Shown: positions 1 through 9,591, counted from the stretch's first letter. The stretch: 64,000 bases of DNA from Colwellia sp. M166 (GCF_024585285.1 NZ_CP040755.1:310001-374000), one strand, 5' to 3'. Numbers and translations: made by a program. Notes: generated by a model from the sequence alone, not told the origin.

Positions 1-771
1 AATTTAGCGGGCCGTGTTTTTACCATAGAAAAACAATTCTTGGATGATATTAAGCGTTATGACACCAGTCATATTAGTCAATTACGAAAAGCGTTACTGG
101 TTATGCACTCACCCATAGATACGACTGTCAACATTAGTGAAGCTGAAAAAATATATCAAACAGCATTGCACCCGAAAAGTTTTGTTAGTTTAGATGATGC
201 CGACCATCTGTTAACCAATAAACGTGATGCTGAATATGCTGCAGATGTGATTGCTGCTTGGGCGGGGCGTTACATTAGTCATGACACTAGTGAACTTAGA
301 AACAATGATGTTAAGGGTAATCATATTAACAGTCAGGTCAGTAAAGGCCACGTTATTGTTGAAGAAAAAAATCATAAATTTACCCAACATATCAGTACCA
401 ATAGTCACTATTGGCTGGCTGATGAGCCAGAAAGTGTTGGCGGCAATAATATGGGGCCAGATCCCTACGAGCACATACTGGCAGGCCTAGGTGCTTGCAC
501 GGCAATGACCTTACGCATGTACGCGGTGCGTAAAGGTTTAGCGATTAAACATATTAAAGTTGAGCTAAGGCATGATCGTAATTATCAACAAGATTGCCAA
601 CAATGTGAGAATAAAACTCAAGGTATTGAAGCGATAGTGCGAGAGATTAGTTTTGTTGGCGAGCTTGATACGGAACAACAAGCTCGATTTTTAGAAATTG
701 CCGATAAATGTCCCGTGCATAAAACACTGCATAGTAAGGTTGAGGTAATTAGTCAATTGCGCGCTGAATAA
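1..771 (+). CDS. Alpha/beta hydrolase-OsmC fusion protein (5' end outside window)
   Basis: The frame is open from base 1, so the N-terminus lies upstream of the window. The first ~75 visible residues are the tail of an alpha/beta hydrolase: SPID carries the likely catalytic Asp and DDADHLL the catalytic His. The rest is an OsmC/Ohr-type peroxidase-like domain with its two Cys sites, [14 protein letters not shown] and [10 protein letters not shown]. Such hydrolase-OsmC fusions are about 400 aa, so roughly 60% is seen here. Proteins of this family are cytoplasmic and linked to hydroperoxide or thiol stress; the hydrolase substrate is unknown. A TTG in the visible part could be mistaken for a start. 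The gene converges on the aldehyde dehydrogenase gene, with a hairpin between them. Confidence 0.85.
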   Translation, partial: NLAGRVFTIEKQFLDDIKRYDTSHISQLRKALLVMHSPIDTTVNISEAEKIYQTALHPKSFVSLDDADHLLTNKRDAEYAADVIAAWAGRYISHDTSELRNNDVKGNHINSQVSKGHVIVEEKNHKFTQHISTNSHYWLADEPESVGGNNMGPDPYEHILAGLGACTAMTLRMYAVRKGLAIKHIKVELRHDRNYQQDCQQCENKTQGIEAIVREISFVGELDTEQQARFLEIADKCPVHKTLHSKVEVISQLRAE

Positions 772-793
772 GCGATCACTATTGCAAATGAAA

Positions 794-837
794 TTTGTAC
801 CTAAACTTGTTGATAACGATCAGCTTTTAGGTACAAA
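794..837. terminator. Hairpin between convergent genes
   Basis: TTTGTACCTAAA (794-805) and TTTAGGTACAAA (826-837) form a perfect 12-bp stem with a 20-nt loop. It lies between two convergent genes, so a bidirectional terminator is the simplest reading. There is only a weak T-run after the stem. Confidence 0.5.
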
Positions 838-900
838 CTTTATTCAAACACTACAACTTGTTGTCACCGGCCCAACGTTGATTGCGACGTGACGCAGCCG

Positions 901-2358
901 TTAATCATTAATCCCCCCTATACAGAGGTATTTAAGCTCTAAATAATCATCTAAGCCATATTTAGAGCCTTCACGGCCGCTACCTGATTGCTTTACACCA
1001 CCAAATGGCGCTGCAACATTGGAAATTAAGCCTTCATTAATACCCACCATGCCATAGTCTAATGCTTCAGCAACACGCCAAACACGACCAATATCACGAG
1101 CATAAAAGTAAGCGGCTAAACCGTATTCTGTATCGTTCGCCATGGCAATAACATCACTTTCATTATCAAAAGCAATAATGGGTGAAACAGGGCCAAATAC
1201 CTCATTGTATGCCACGGGCATATCTGGTGTTACTTGGGTCAAAATGGTTGGTTGAAAAAAGTGACTGCCGGCTTGATGGCGTTTACCACCGGTATTTAAT
1301 ATCGCGCCTTGTTGTATTGATTCCTCGACTAATTTGGCGACATTATCAACGGCTTCAACCGAGATCATCGGGCCAATTTCTATGTTGTCATCAATACCGT
1401 TGCCAACATGTAAGTTATTAACCGCATCAGTGAATTTTTCAGTAAAACTGGCTAGTACCTCTTTTTGAACAAAAATACGGTTTGTACAGACACAAGTTTG
1501 ACCTGCATTTCTGTACTTCGAGTTGATCGCGCCTTTGACAGCTTCGGCAATATCGGCATCATTAAAGACAATAAAGGGCGCATTACCGCCAAGCTCCATT
1601 GAGACCTTTTTAACGGTTGATGCGCATTGTTTTATCAGGCTTTTCCCGACCACTGTTGAGCCAGTAAAAGTAAACTTGGCCACATCAGTATGCGTGGTAA
1701 ACACTTCACCAATGCCTCGAGCATCTTGCCCAACAATGACGTTAAATACGCCAGCAGGAATACCCGCTTGCTCAGCTAATTCAGCCATTGCTAGTGCTGA
1801 TAAGGGGGTTTGTGCCGCAGGGCGAACAACAAAGGTGCAACCAGCAGCAAGCGCTGCCGAAGCTTTGCGGGCAATCATTGCATTAGGGAAGTTCCACGGT
1901 GTGATCGCGGCAACAACACCCACTGCTTGCTTGATAACAACGATTTTTTGTTTTGCTGATAAACTCGGGATGGTATCGCCGTATACACGCTTGCCTTCTT
2001 CGGCAAACCATTCAATAAAGCCTGCACCGTAGGCTATTTCACCTTTGGCTTCGGCTAAGGGTTTACCTTGTTCAAGGGTGAGTATACGGGCTAGGTCGTC
2101 TTGGTGTTCCATCATCAAATTAAACCAACTACGTAATAACTTAGCTCGTTCATGTGCCGGCATGGCTGACCAAGCTTTGAAGGCTTTTTTCGCTGCCTGT
2201 ATAGCCAATGTTGCCTCATCAACACCCGCATCCGATACTTGCGCTATTACTTCATTCGTTGCGGGATTTTCAACCTCAAATGTGGCATCAGATGCGTGCC
2301 AATGACCGTTAATGTATGAGCTGGTTTTAAGTAATGTGGATTGTTTAATTTTTTGCAA
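901..2358 (-). CDS. gabD: NAD(P)-dependent succinate-semialdehyde dehydrogenase
   Basis: Full-length aldehyde dehydrogenase (485 aa) of the GabD/SSADH group. It would oxidise succinate semialdehyde (or a similar short semialdehyde) to the acid with NAD(P)+ in the cytoplasm. Visible landmarks are ITPWNFP (~152-158), the general base in SMELGG (E255) and the nucleophile in GQTCVC (C289). A second Cys at 291 forms the CxC pair typical of redox-sensitive SSADHs. One oddity: the usual KPA motif that contacts the cofactor reads RPAAQTP, with Arg for Lys. The start is supported by AAGGAGAA just upstream of the ATG. The gene is divergent from a CoA-transferase gene. The exact substrate is inferred. 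Confidence 0.85.
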   Translation of the reverse strand: MQKIKQSTLLKTSSYINGHWHASDATFEVENPATNEVIAQVSDAGVDEATLAIQAAKKAFKAWSAMPAHERAKLLRSWFNLMMEHQDDLARILTLEQGKPLAEAKGEIAYGAGFIEWFAEEGKRVYGDTIPSLSAKQKIVVIKQAVGVVAAITPWNFPNAMIARKASAALAAGCTFVVRPAAQTPLSALAMAELAEQAGIPAGVFNVIVGQDARGIGEVFTTHTDVAKFTFTGSTVVGKSLIKQCASTVKKVSMELGGNAPFIVFNDADIAEAVKGAINSKYRNAGQTCVCTNRIFVQKEVLASFTEKFTDAVNNLHVGNGIDDNIEIGPMISVEAVDNVAKLVEESIQQGAILNTGGKRHQAGSHFFQPTILTQVTPDMPVAYNEVFGPVSPIIAFDNESDVIAMANDTEYGLAAYFYARDIGRVWRVAEALDYGMVGINEGLISNVAAPFGGVKQSGSGREGSKYGLDDYLELKYLCIGGIND

Positions 2359-2543
2359 AATATTCTCCTTAACTTAATGAGGTAAAAATTATCGGAAAAA
2401 TGCCAACAAAGTAACAGGTTATTTAAGCGTTACTAAATTAATATCACTGTTAACGCTGTTTTATCTGTTAACGATAAATTATCATAATTAAGCAAGTTGC
2501 ATAACAGTTTTTATGCACATCCGATAAAATTGAAGGTTTTGAA

Positions 2544-3758
2544 ATGTCTGAAGCGCTAAAGGGTATTAAAGTAATTGACTTAAGTCGAATTTTGGCAGGA
2601 CCTTGGGCATCACAAATGTTAGCGGATATGGGCGCTGAGGTGATCAAGGTTGAACGACCTAAAACCGGTGATGATACCCGACATTGGGGACCTCCTTTTA
2701 TCAAGGCCGCTAAAAATCAACAACCTGCCCAAGCGGCATATTATCATTGTGCAAACCGTAACAAACAATCGATAGCAATAGATATTACTCAACCAGAAGG
2801 GCAACAAGTGATCAAAGATATGATCGCTAAAGCAGATGTACTGATAGAAAACTATAAAGTGGGCGGTCTTGAAAAATATGGTTTGAGCTATCAGCAGGTT
2901 AAATTACTTAACCCTGAATTGATTTATTGTTCAATTACAGGTTTTGGTCAGCAAGGACCATACGCACATAAAGCAGGCTATGACGCGATGATCCAAGGTG
3001 AGGGCGGATTAATGAGTTTAACTGGTGCTGTTGATGGCGAGCCAATGAAAGTGGGCGTTGCCGTAGTTGATGTCATGACCGGCCTTTATAGTGCTAACGC
3101 CATTCTTGCGGCATTGCTCGCGAAAGCCCATACCGGTACAGGTCAACATATTGATATTGCTTTACTTGATGTGCAAGTTGCCAGCTTGGCGAATCAGGGG
3201 ATGAATTACTTAGCGACAGGAAAAGTGCCTGAACGTTTAGGCAATGGCCATCCTAATATCGTGCCATACCAAACCTTTGCAACTCAAGATGGCAGTTTAA
3301 TATTAGCCATAGGTAATGACCCTCAATTTAAAAAGTTCTGTCAAGCTGCACAATGTCATGAATTAGCAAGTAATACATTATTTGTAACGAACCAACAAAG
3401 AGTCGAAAATCGTGCTGCACTTATTCCTATATTAGCTAGTATTATTGCTAAGCACAGTACTGATTATTGGGTTGCCACCCTAGAAGCGATAGCGGTGCCT
3501 TGTGGCCCAGTGAATACGTTAGAGCAAGTATTTAATCACCCTCAGATCCAACATCGAAATATGGTTAGGCAAATACCTGACGAAGAAGGCTTACTGATAA
3601 ACACCATAGCATCACCCATTAATCTTTCCAAAACCCCTTTGCAATATAAACATGCTGCACCGAATATTGGTCAGCACAGTGAGCAAGTTTTAAAGCAATT
3701 TTTGCATTATGATAAAGAGGAAATAGCCAAGCTATTAAAAAATGAAATTGTCAGTTGA
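2544..3758 (+). CDS. CaiB/BaiF (class III) CoA-transferase
   Basis: Class III CoA-transferase (404 aa) that moves CoA between carboxylic acids through an aspartyl-CoA intermediate. The family N-terminus VIDLSRILAGPWASQMLADM is at 10-29. The likely catalytic Asp is D176 in GVAVVDVMTG. The closest pattern I recall is the succinyl-CoA:glutarate/dicarboxylate group, which would fit the divergent succinate-semialdehyde dehydrogenase, but the substrate cannot be read from the sequence. It is the usual length for the family (~400 aa). The promoter would lie in the ~185-bp intergenic region shared with gabD. Confidence 0.85.
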   Translation: MSEALKGIKVIDLSRILAGPWASQMLADMGAEVIKVERPKTGDDTRHWGPPFIKAAKNQQPAQAAYYHCANRNKQSIAIDITQPEGQQVIKDMIAKADVLIENYKVGGLEKYGLSYQQVKLLNPELIYCSITGFGQQGPYAHKAGYDAMIQGEGGLMSLTGAVDGEPMKVGVAVVDVMTGLYSANAILAALLAKAHTGTGQHIDIALLDVQVASLANQGMNYLATGKVPERLGNGHPNIVPYQTFATQDGSLILAIGNDPQFKKFCQAAQCHELASNTLFVTNQQRVENRAALIPILASIIAKHSTDYWVATLEAIAVPCGPVNTLEQVFNHPQIQHRNMVRQIPDEEGLLINTIASPINLSKTPLQYKHAAPNIGQHSEQVLKQFLHYDKEEIAKLLKNEIVS

Positions 3759-4036
3759 TGACGCGTATGTGCCTAATGTAAATGCAGCAAACGATGTGGA
3801 TTTCGAGTCATCATCTACGTAATTATTTGTTTTTATTCAAGCTCTTCGGTATTTTAAAAGCAGAGAAACTAGTGTGCTGTATTTATTTTAAAGGCAATAA
3901 TATGCCTGAAAAGTATCTCTTGAATTAGTCGTCGCTGGTCGCTATGAAAGTGCACCTTAAAGTGTTACAAGCAAATAACCTAGCGTTACCCCTAACGTTA
4001 ATTGATTTTAGTTTTATATGGAACAGTGGAGTTTGA

Positions 4037-4912
4037 ATGAAGTTAATTGTTTTTATCTGTCTCTTTATTGACGCTGTGCAAGGGGCGAATGCACAGAGTA
4101 CTCATTCACAAAACATGAATTCACCAAGCCGCCACTCAAACAAGGTCAATACCTTTGAAATACCGCGAAGTAATGTCGTAGACATTAAAGATCCACATTC
4201 AGCTAGAGTTTATCCAATTTTTATCAAATTGCCTCGTTCGTACCAACATAATTCTGAAAAGTTATATCCGGTTATTTATTTAACCGATGCGCTATATAGT
4301 TTTCAGCTGATCTCAGGCGCTACTCGATTTCCGATGAATACCGGTAAAATGCAAGAAGCTATTATCGTGGCAATATCCTATTCAAAAGGCTCAGGGGGTC
4401 ACACTAGTCGTGTACGTGACTTTACGCATAGTAAAGATGTAAGCTGGAAATACCCTATCGGAGAAGCCAAAGCGCATAGCGAGTTTATTGAACAATCAGT
4501 TTTTTCATATCTCGAAAATAACTACAGAGTAAGTAAATCGAGAACTTTTGTGGGTAATTCGCTTGGCGGGTTATTCGGGGCTTATATACTATTTACTAAA
4601 CCAACTATGTTTAATAACTATGTTTTAGGTAGTCCATCGGTATGGTTTAAAGATAATGATATTCTTAAAATTAAAACAACGCTTAACCTTAACAAACATA
4701 AAGTTTTTATTGGTGTTGGGGCTAATGAAACCAAGGATCTTGATTCTCCAAATCATGACATGGTCAAAGGCGCTAATGAACTCAAATTAAAAATATCACA
4801 AGCGCTGTTCCCTCATACCGAAGTCAAATTATTAATTGTACAAGAGGCAAACCATGAAACGGCTTTTCCAACAACAGCAATTCAAGGTTTATATTGGTTA
4901 TTTAAACGTTAA
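4037..4912 (+). CDS. Secreted alpha/beta hydrolase of the esterase D/Fes family
   Basis: 291-aa serine hydrolase with a cleavable signal peptide (MKLIVFICLFIDAVQG, probable cleavage after GANA), so probably periplasmic or exported. It has the PF00756-type esterase layout: PVIYLTDALYSF near 75, nucleophile elbow GNSLGG near 175, and a late catalytic His in NHETAFP. Relatives hydrolyse carboxylic esters, including enterobactin-type siderophores and S-formylglutathione. No iron-uptake gene is near, so the substrate is open. A GGAG lies just before the ATG. It stands alone between gaps of ~280 and ~90 bp. Confidence 0.75.
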   Translation: MKLIVFICLFIDAVQGANAQSTHSQNMNSPSRHSNKVNTFEIPRSNVVDIKDPHSARVYPIFIKLPRSYQHNSEKLYPVIYLTDALYSFQLISGATRFPMNTGKMQEAIIVAISYSKGSGGHTSRVRDFTHSKDVSWKYPIGEAKAHSEFIEQSVFSYLENNYRVSKSRTFVGNSLGGLFGAYILFTKPTMFNNYVLGSPSVWFKDNDILKIKTTLNLNKHKVFIGVGANETKDLDSPNHDMVKGANELKLKISQALFPHTEVKLLIVQEANHETAFPTTAIQGLYWLFKR

Positions 4913-5005
4913 AGAGTGCTGTCTGGCAATTCTTTAGCTAGTTAGTAATGTTTAATACGTTAGCGCCAATAAGCGTGTTAGGCACATTATAAGGTTTATC
5001 AGTAC

Positions 5006-5428
5006 ATGAACATTTTTTTAATTATTGCTGGCACTTTGAGTGCTATTGCTGCGATATTACATTTAGGCTGTATATATTTTGGTGCGCCTTGGTATCGTTT
5101 TTTTGGTGCTGGTGAACACATGGCAGTACTAGCAGAGCGAGGAAGTATTCAGCCTACGTTGATCACGATTAGTATTGTTGTTGTGCTTGCTATTTGGTCA
5201 CTGTATGCATTTTCTGCGGCGGGTGTTTTTTTTCGTTTACCCTTTATGCGCTCAGTATTAAGCTTAATCACACTGATTTATCTAATACGTGGCATTATCG
5301 GTTTCTTTTTTATTAATGCCCCTATGGGGCGTTCGGCAGAATTTTGGCTGTGGAGCTCAATAATTTGCTTAATATTTGCGATTGTTCATTTTGTTGGTTT
5401 GAAGCAGCAATGGGCCAACATAAGCTAA
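5006..5428 (+). CDS. Four-helix inner membrane protein, unknown function
   Basis: 140 aa, almost entirely hydrophobic, with about four predicted transmembrane helices (residues ~4-24, ~50-70, ~82-102, ~112-132). The conserved-looking loop APWYRFFGAGEHMAVLA sits between helices 1 and 2. I do not recognise a named family. No partner is evident: the flanking genes are a secreted esterase and an MliC-type lipoprotein. There is no clear Shine-Dalgarno other than AAGGTT upstream. Confidence 0.65.
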   Translation: MNIFLIIAGTLSAIAAILHLGCIYFGAPWYRFFGAGEHMAVLAERGSIQPTLITISIVVVLAIWSLYAFSAAGVFFRLPFMRSVLSLITLIYLIRGIIGFFFINAPMGRSAEFWLWSSIICLIFAIVHFVGLKQQWANIS

Positions 5429-5807
5429 CTTATTAATATCGTATTAAATGGTGAGAAGACAAAATGATCAGCTGTCAGATGTTGTCACGAAATTTTATAT
5501 GATGTCGATAACCGTTTAGCTAAATGGGGGCTGAGGTCAGCATTTATGTGGTGAGTGGTGAGATATTGTTTTGTTGTGGTTTGGCTTGTTATTGGCCCCT
5601 AACAGCATAATTAATAAAACAAAATAAAGTAGAGGAAGTCATGATGAATAGTTCAGTAGCCGTTATTACTTCAAAACGTAAAGATAATAAGCGAAACCTA
5701 CGAATCGAAACCTAACAAACTATAAGTTTGTCTATTTAACTACAAAGCTATTAGCTTGGTAAATCGTTAGTTCAATAGCCACTTGCTGACAATGAAAAAA
5801 TATTCAT
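5429..5807 (+). other. Non-coding gap with a 24-codon ORF and two small hairpins
   Basis: No full gene is seen. A 24-codon ORF (5641-5715, MMNSSVAVITSK...) has a strong ribosome site, AGAGGAAG, 3-4 nt before the ATG. Its stop is followed at once by a perfect hairpin (ACAAACT-ATA-AGTTTGT, 5715-5731) and a second one (5743-5760, around AAGCTATTAGCTT). This could be a leader peptide, a small RNA or the remnant of a gene. There is no support beyond the layout. Confidence 0.3.
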
Positions 5808-6176
5808 ATGAAAATAATAGTTTTATTAATGTTTTTATTAACTTTACATTTATCTGCTTGCGTAAAACCATTACAAGTACAAGCTAAAAGTAAAACATCA
5901 GCAGCACTAAGCAATGCAGAGCATAATTATCAATGCCAAAGCGGTGAAAAAATTGTGGTTAATTATCAATCAATAGAGGCTATTTTTCTGCAATACCAAG
6001 GCAGTCATTATAAAATGAGCGCAGCGGTTTCTGCTAGCGGTTCACGCTATATTACGAATGACATCGAATGGTGGACGAAGGGCAGTGGTGCTGGTGCCAA
6101 GGGGACACTGTTTCGTCACCTTGCTGACGGGACTTCAGGTCAAGTTATCGAATCTTGTACTGAGTACTCAATATGA
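5808..6176 (+). CDS. MliC-type lysozyme inhibitor lipoprotein
   Basis: 122 aa. A lipoprotein signal (MKIIVLLMFLLTLHLSAC) puts the acylated Cys at residue 18, so the protein is probably outer-membrane anchored in the periplasm. The mature part matches the MliC/PliC c-type lysozyme inhibitor pattern: YQCQSGEKIVVNY, then a SASGSRY loop that inserts in the lysozyme active site, then IEWWTKGSGA and a final Cys that can pair with the first. It would protect peptidoglycan against host or predator lysozyme. The length is typical. Confidence 0.8.
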   Translation: MKIIVLLMFLLTLHLSACVKPLQVQAKSKTSAALSNAEHNYQCQSGEKIVVNYQSIEAIFLQYQGSHYKMSAAVSASGSRYITNDIEWWTKGSGAGAKGTLFRHLADGTSGQVIESCTEYSI

Positions 6177-6273
6177 TGGCTTGAAAGCAAACTTTGGTAA
6201 AATTTAATTTTTGCGCGTATGTTGATTTAAGCCAATAATTTAACCATGTTTTATCTCTTAATAAGGTGAAAAA

Positions 6274-6681
6274 ATGAAAACTAACTTACTCGGTATTATC
6301 TTAGTGACTTATCTTTTTCAGGGCTGTGCTGGTGCTAGATACAGTTACCTAACTGAACTTGAAAAGACAACTGATGGGCAAGTATTGAATGTTAATACAG
6401 GACAAACACTTGAACTGTTAGCCGTTGGTAATGGTTTTCCAGGGTACTGGGGTTATTACCCTTGGGTGATCTCATCATCAACAAATATTGCTAGCATAGA
6501 CTGTAAAGCCGCGAGAAGTATCGTGCCATTTCGTGAACCCGGCGTGCTATTTGGTGGCATGGTGTGTCATTTAATTGCCCACAAGCAAGGTGAGGCAATA
6601 CTGTATTTTGGTAACAGATTTAATGTTAACGCAGAGCACTATGAAGTTAAAGTTGATGTTGTGGTCAACGAAAATCAGTAA
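6274..6681 (+). CDS. Putative lipoprotein, unknown function
   Basis: 135 aa with a lipoprotein-like signal: MKTNLLGIILVTYLFQGC gives a lipobox LFQGC with Cys at 18. The mature part looks like a small beta domain with an aromatic stretch (GFPGYWGYYPWVIS, ~55-70) and two further Cys. I do not recognise the family. AAGGTG precedes the ATG. It lies 97 bp after the lysozyme inhibitor gene and may be co-transcribed with it. It converges on the LysR gene. Confidence 0.6.
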   Translation: MKTNLLGIILVTYLFQGCAGARYSYLTELEKTTDGQVLNVNTGQTLELLAVGNGFPGYWGYYPWVISSSTNIASIDCKAARSIVPFREPGVLFGGMVCHLIAHKQGEAILYFGNRFNVNAEHYEVKVDVVVNENQ

Positions 6682-6814
6682 TAAATGTCACCAAACGCAA
6701 AAAAGTAATACCAATACAACACTAGAATAATAAAGTTTTACCCCCGATAAAAATGACGAATCAATATAATGAAATATAAAACTTCTTCCACAGAAATTAT
6801 CTAATTTTTTGTTA

Positions 6815-7726
6815 TCAAGGATGATTTTTTGTATTTGATGCCGCCATAATCATTTTATTTCTCAGCCACTTATTTGCCGGCTCTTTATCAACATTAACAT
6901 GCCAGTATAAATGTACATCGATATCCGGTAATTCAACGGGCATTTTGTAAATGGCAATATCAAGCATATCCGCGTACATTTCTGCTGCGGTTTTGGGTAA
7001 TGTCAGCAACATATCATTACTTATCAGGACGCGACAGGCTGATAAAGCATGTTGACAGCGTAAGGATATTTTACGATGTAGGCCAATACGAGAAAGTTCA
7101 AAATCTTCTAAGCCAGGGCCTGTTGAACGAGATGAAACCAATATATGTTCAAGTCGAAGGTATGTTTCTAAGTCGAGTTTACCGTTAAGTGCAGGGTGGT
7201 TTTTACGCGCTACCACTACCAGTTGATCTAGCTCCAATTGGGTATGCAAAATATTATTACTGACGGGGATCAAAGCATCAATTGCTAAATCTATATCTCC
7301 ACTGGCCAATTTGTTTTCTAGCTCACTGCGTCTAACACGTCTATTACTGCGTAGATTAATGGCCGGAGACTCTAGCGATAAACTTTCTTGCAGTATCGGT
7401 AAATAATAAGGCTCTAATGAACCGTGTAACGAGAGCGAGAAGTTTTTCCGTGACGTTAATGGTTCAAATTGACGAGATTGTACTAGGCACACCTGTAATT
7501 GATGCAATGCTTCTCTGACATCATCAATAACATTTTTTGCTACGGGTGTTGGTCTCATTTCGTTGCCTTGTCTAATAAACAAAGCATCATCGAAATAGGT
7601 ACGCAGCTTACCTAATGAGTGACTGACGGCTGGTTGTGATAAATTAAGTACCGAAGCCGCTTTGGTGATATTACCTTCACAATATATTGCATCGAAAACT
7701 ATAAATAAATTTAAATCAATTTTCAT
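6815..7726 (-). CDS. LysR-family transcriptional regulator
   Basis: 303 aa from the chosen start. The N-terminal winged HTH (KIDLNLFIVFDAIYCEGNIT, then AASVLNLSQPAVSHSLGKLR) is followed by a LysR substrate-binding domain from ~90. I chose the ATG at 7726 because GGAGTGAAG sits at ideal distance before it; an upstream start at 7759 would add 11 residues with no ribosome site. The gene is divergent from the acyl-CoA cluster that begins near 7.93 kb, the classic arrangement for a LysR activator of its neighbour. The inducer is unknown, plausibly a CoA ester or acid substrate. Confidence 0.85.
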   Translation of the reverse strand: MKIDLNLFIVFDAIYCEGNITKAASVLNLSQPAVSHSLGKLRTYFDDALFIRQGNEMRPTPVAKNVIDDVREALHQLQVCLVQSRQFEPLTSRKNFSLSLHGSLEPYYLPILQESLSLESPAINLRSNRRVRRSELENKLASGDIDLAIDALIPVSNNILHTQLELDQLVVVARKNHPALNGKLDLETYLRLEHILVSSRSTGPGLEDFELSRIGLHRKISLRCQHALSACRVLISNDMLLTLPKTAAEMYADMLDIAIYKMPVELPDIDVHLYWHVNVDKEPANKWLRNKMIMAASNTKNHP

Positions 7727-7800
7727 CTTCACTCCATTGCTGACTCGATATAACGACAAATAACCGTCCGATCACACCATTTGCACTATTTAATATATCA

Positions 7801-7853
7801 ATAGTAGGGTATTAGAACTATTCATTTGTTTAATTTAGATGCTCGGCTTAGCA
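7801..7853 (+). promoter_or_regulatory. Upstream element of the catabolic cluster, copy 1
   Basis: This stretch shares AACTATTCATTTGTTTAATT (7816-7835) and a following TCGG-N2-TTAGCAT with a second copy at 16177-16229, upstream of the maoC unit. Two near-identical ~50-bp elements in front of two units of one pathway suggest a common operator or promoter. The divergent LysR protein is one candidate binder. Confidence 0.55.
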
Positions 7854-7927
7854 TAGTCAAGTACATTCGATATAGCGCTGTACTATTTTAAAATGCTAAT
7901 TATTGACATAAAAGTATAGGAGTTAAC

Positions 7928-8041
7928 GTGGTTGTTTATAACCGAAAAAATCTCAGTAAAACTCAGTTAAGCAACAACACTAATGTGGCTGTATTAGTCG
8001 CTATGTTAAGTCTAGAAACTGATATTAAGGTTGAGTGCTAA
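7928..8041 (+). CDS. Small ORF (37 aa) leading into the phosphatase gene
   Basis: A GTG-started 37-codon frame, MVVYNRKNLSKTQ..., has a good ribosome site (AGGAG, 5 nt before the GTG). Its TAA stop lies 1 nt before the ATG of the histidine phosphatase gene, an arrangement that gives translational coupling. The peptide resembles nothing I know and may be a leader or upstream ORF of the cluster rather than a working protein. It could also be chance. Confidence 0.35.
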   Translation: MVVYNRKNLSKTQLSNNTNVAVLVAMLSLETDIKVEC

Positions 8042-8042
8042 C

Positions 8043-8777
8043 ATGGCGGCAATTTATTTAATCAGACATGGGCAAGCTTCATTTGGTAGTGCTGACTATG
8101 ACCAGTTGTCTGATAAAGGATGGCAACAGGCAGTGCTATTAGGTCAATACTGGCGTTCAAGAGCGACACCGTGTAAGTTTTATTGTGGTGACTTACTTCG
8201 TCACAGCCAAACATTGTCTAGTTTTAATGAAGGCTATCAAGGTGCTGCAACACCAACAATTATACATTCAGGTTTTAACGAATTTGATCATGTCGATATT
8301 TTAAAGAATTACCACGCACAATGGCAGAACCTTGCCAAAATGAGTGATGAAATAAAACAACTGAAAAATCCGAATAAGACCTTTCAAAAAGAATTTTCTC
8401 AAGCACTGAATCGCTGGATATCAGGCGATAAAGATGAAGAATATAAAGAAAGCTGGTTGCAATTTAAAGCTCGTTGCATACGTGCACTGCAAGATATTAT
8501 TGCACAAGAGTTGGCCAATAAACGTCAATTTAAAGCAGACGGTAGCGAAGCTAAAAAATCTAAAGATATTCTAGTTTTTACTTCTGGCGGCACAATATCG
8601 GTGATCGTTCAGCATATTTTAAAATTAAATGATCAACAAGCATTAGAAATTAATCAACAAGCTAGAAATACCAGTGTCACCAAACTGTTATTCTCAGAGA
8701 ATTTGTTGAGCGTTGACTATTTAAATAATTATAGTCATTTGGAGCAAGCTGGCGATGACTGGGTAACGTTTAGGTAA
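8043..8777 (+). CDS. Histidine phosphatase family protein
   Basis: 244 aa from the ATG at 8043; a TTG 12 bases earlier is less likely because GAG lies 8 nt before the ATG. The N-terminal LIRHGQASFG is the catalytic RHG motif of the phosphoglycerate-mutase-like histidine phosphatases, where His forms the phosphohistidine. A late TSGGTISVIVQHIL supplies the second His region. It is the first full gene of the acyl-CoA cluster, which also encodes an APH-type kinase. A phospho-acid intermediate in the pathway could be its substrate, but that is inference. Confidence 0.8.
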   Translation: MAAIYLIRHGQASFGSADYDQLSDKGWQQAVLLGQYWRSRATPCKFYCGDLLRHSQTLSSFNEGYQGAATPTIIHSGFNEFDHVDILKNYHAQWQNLAKMSDEIKQLKNPNKTFQKEFSQALNRWISGDKDEEYKESWLQFKARCIRALQDIIAQELANKRQFKADGSEAKKSKDILVFTSGGTISVIVQHILKLNDQQALEINQQARNTSVTKLLFSENLLSVDYLNNYSHLEQAGDDWVTFR

Positions 8778-8820
8778 TCGCTTGTTAAATAAATTAACTA
8801 AAACTTAAGTAGGAAATAAA

Positions 8821-9591
8821 ATGAATAATGGCAATTTATTTGATTTATCAGGAAAAGTCGCATTAGTTACTGGTGCTAGTCGTGGCATAGGCGAAGGTAT
8901 CGCTAAGCTACTTGCTCAACACGGCGCGCACGTTATTGTTTCAAGCCGAAAAGTTGAAGGTTGCCAAGCGGTTGTTGATGACATACTTAAAGCGGGTGGT
9001 AGTGCTCAAGCTATTGCCTGCCATATCGGCGAAATGACACAAATTGAAGCTATTTTCTCTGCGATCAGTGAGCAACATGGCAAACTTGATATCTTAGTGA
9101 ATAATGCTGCTGCCAATCCATATTTCGGTCATATTTTAGATACCGATTTAAGTGCTTTTGAAAAAACTGTTGATGTTAATATTCGTGGTTATTTTTTTAT
9201 GTCGACCTTAGGCGCTAAATTAATGAAAGCCAGTAATGGCGGTGCTATTGTTAATGTTGCATCAGTTAATGGTGTTATTCCTGGTGATTTCCAAGGTATA
9301 TATTCGATCACTAAAGCCGCTGTTATTTCGATGACAAAAGCTTTTGCCAAAGAGTGCGCACAGTTCAATATTCGCGTTAACGCATTATTACCTGGAGCAA
9401 CAGATACTAAGTTTGCTTCTACTTTAGTCAATAACCCTAAAATTTTAGAACAAGCGATGGCACATGTACCCATGAAGCGTGTTGCTAAACCTGAAGAAAT
9501 GGCCGGTACAGTATTGTACTTAGCATCCGATGCTTCAAGCTACACAACCGGTACTGCCATTAACGTTGACGGCGGTTACCTTATTGGTTAA
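8821..9591 (+). CDS. SDR-family oxidoreductase
   Basis: 256-aa classical short-chain dehydrogenase/reductase. The cofactor motif TGASRGIGEG is near residue 18, NNAAANP near 96 replaces the usual NNAG, and the catalytic Ser and YSITK (Tyr-x3-Lys) are near 145-165. It ends in the usual NVDGGYLIG. It would interconvert a hydroxyl and a keto group on an acyl or alcohol substrate with NAD(P)H. It lies 43 bp after the phosphatase gene in the same unit, with TAGGAAATAAA before the ATG. Confidence 0.85.
   Translation: MNNGNLFDLSGKVALVTGASRGIGEGIAKLLAQHGAHVIVSSRKVEGCQAVVDDILKAGGSAQAIACHIGEMTQIEAIFSAISEQHGKLDILVNNAAANPYFGHILDTDLSAFEKTVDVNIRGYFFMSTLGAKLMKASNGGAIVNVASVNGVIPGDFQGIYSITKAAVISMTKAFAKECAQFNIRVNALLPGATDTKFASTLVNNPKILEQAMAHVPMKRVAKPEEMAGTVLYLASDASSYTTGTAINVDGGYLIG

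Noticed and set aside
1523..2032. Plus-strand frame opposite gabD
   Set aside because: Antisense shadow of the dehydrogenase gene, with low-complexity composition and no ribosome site.
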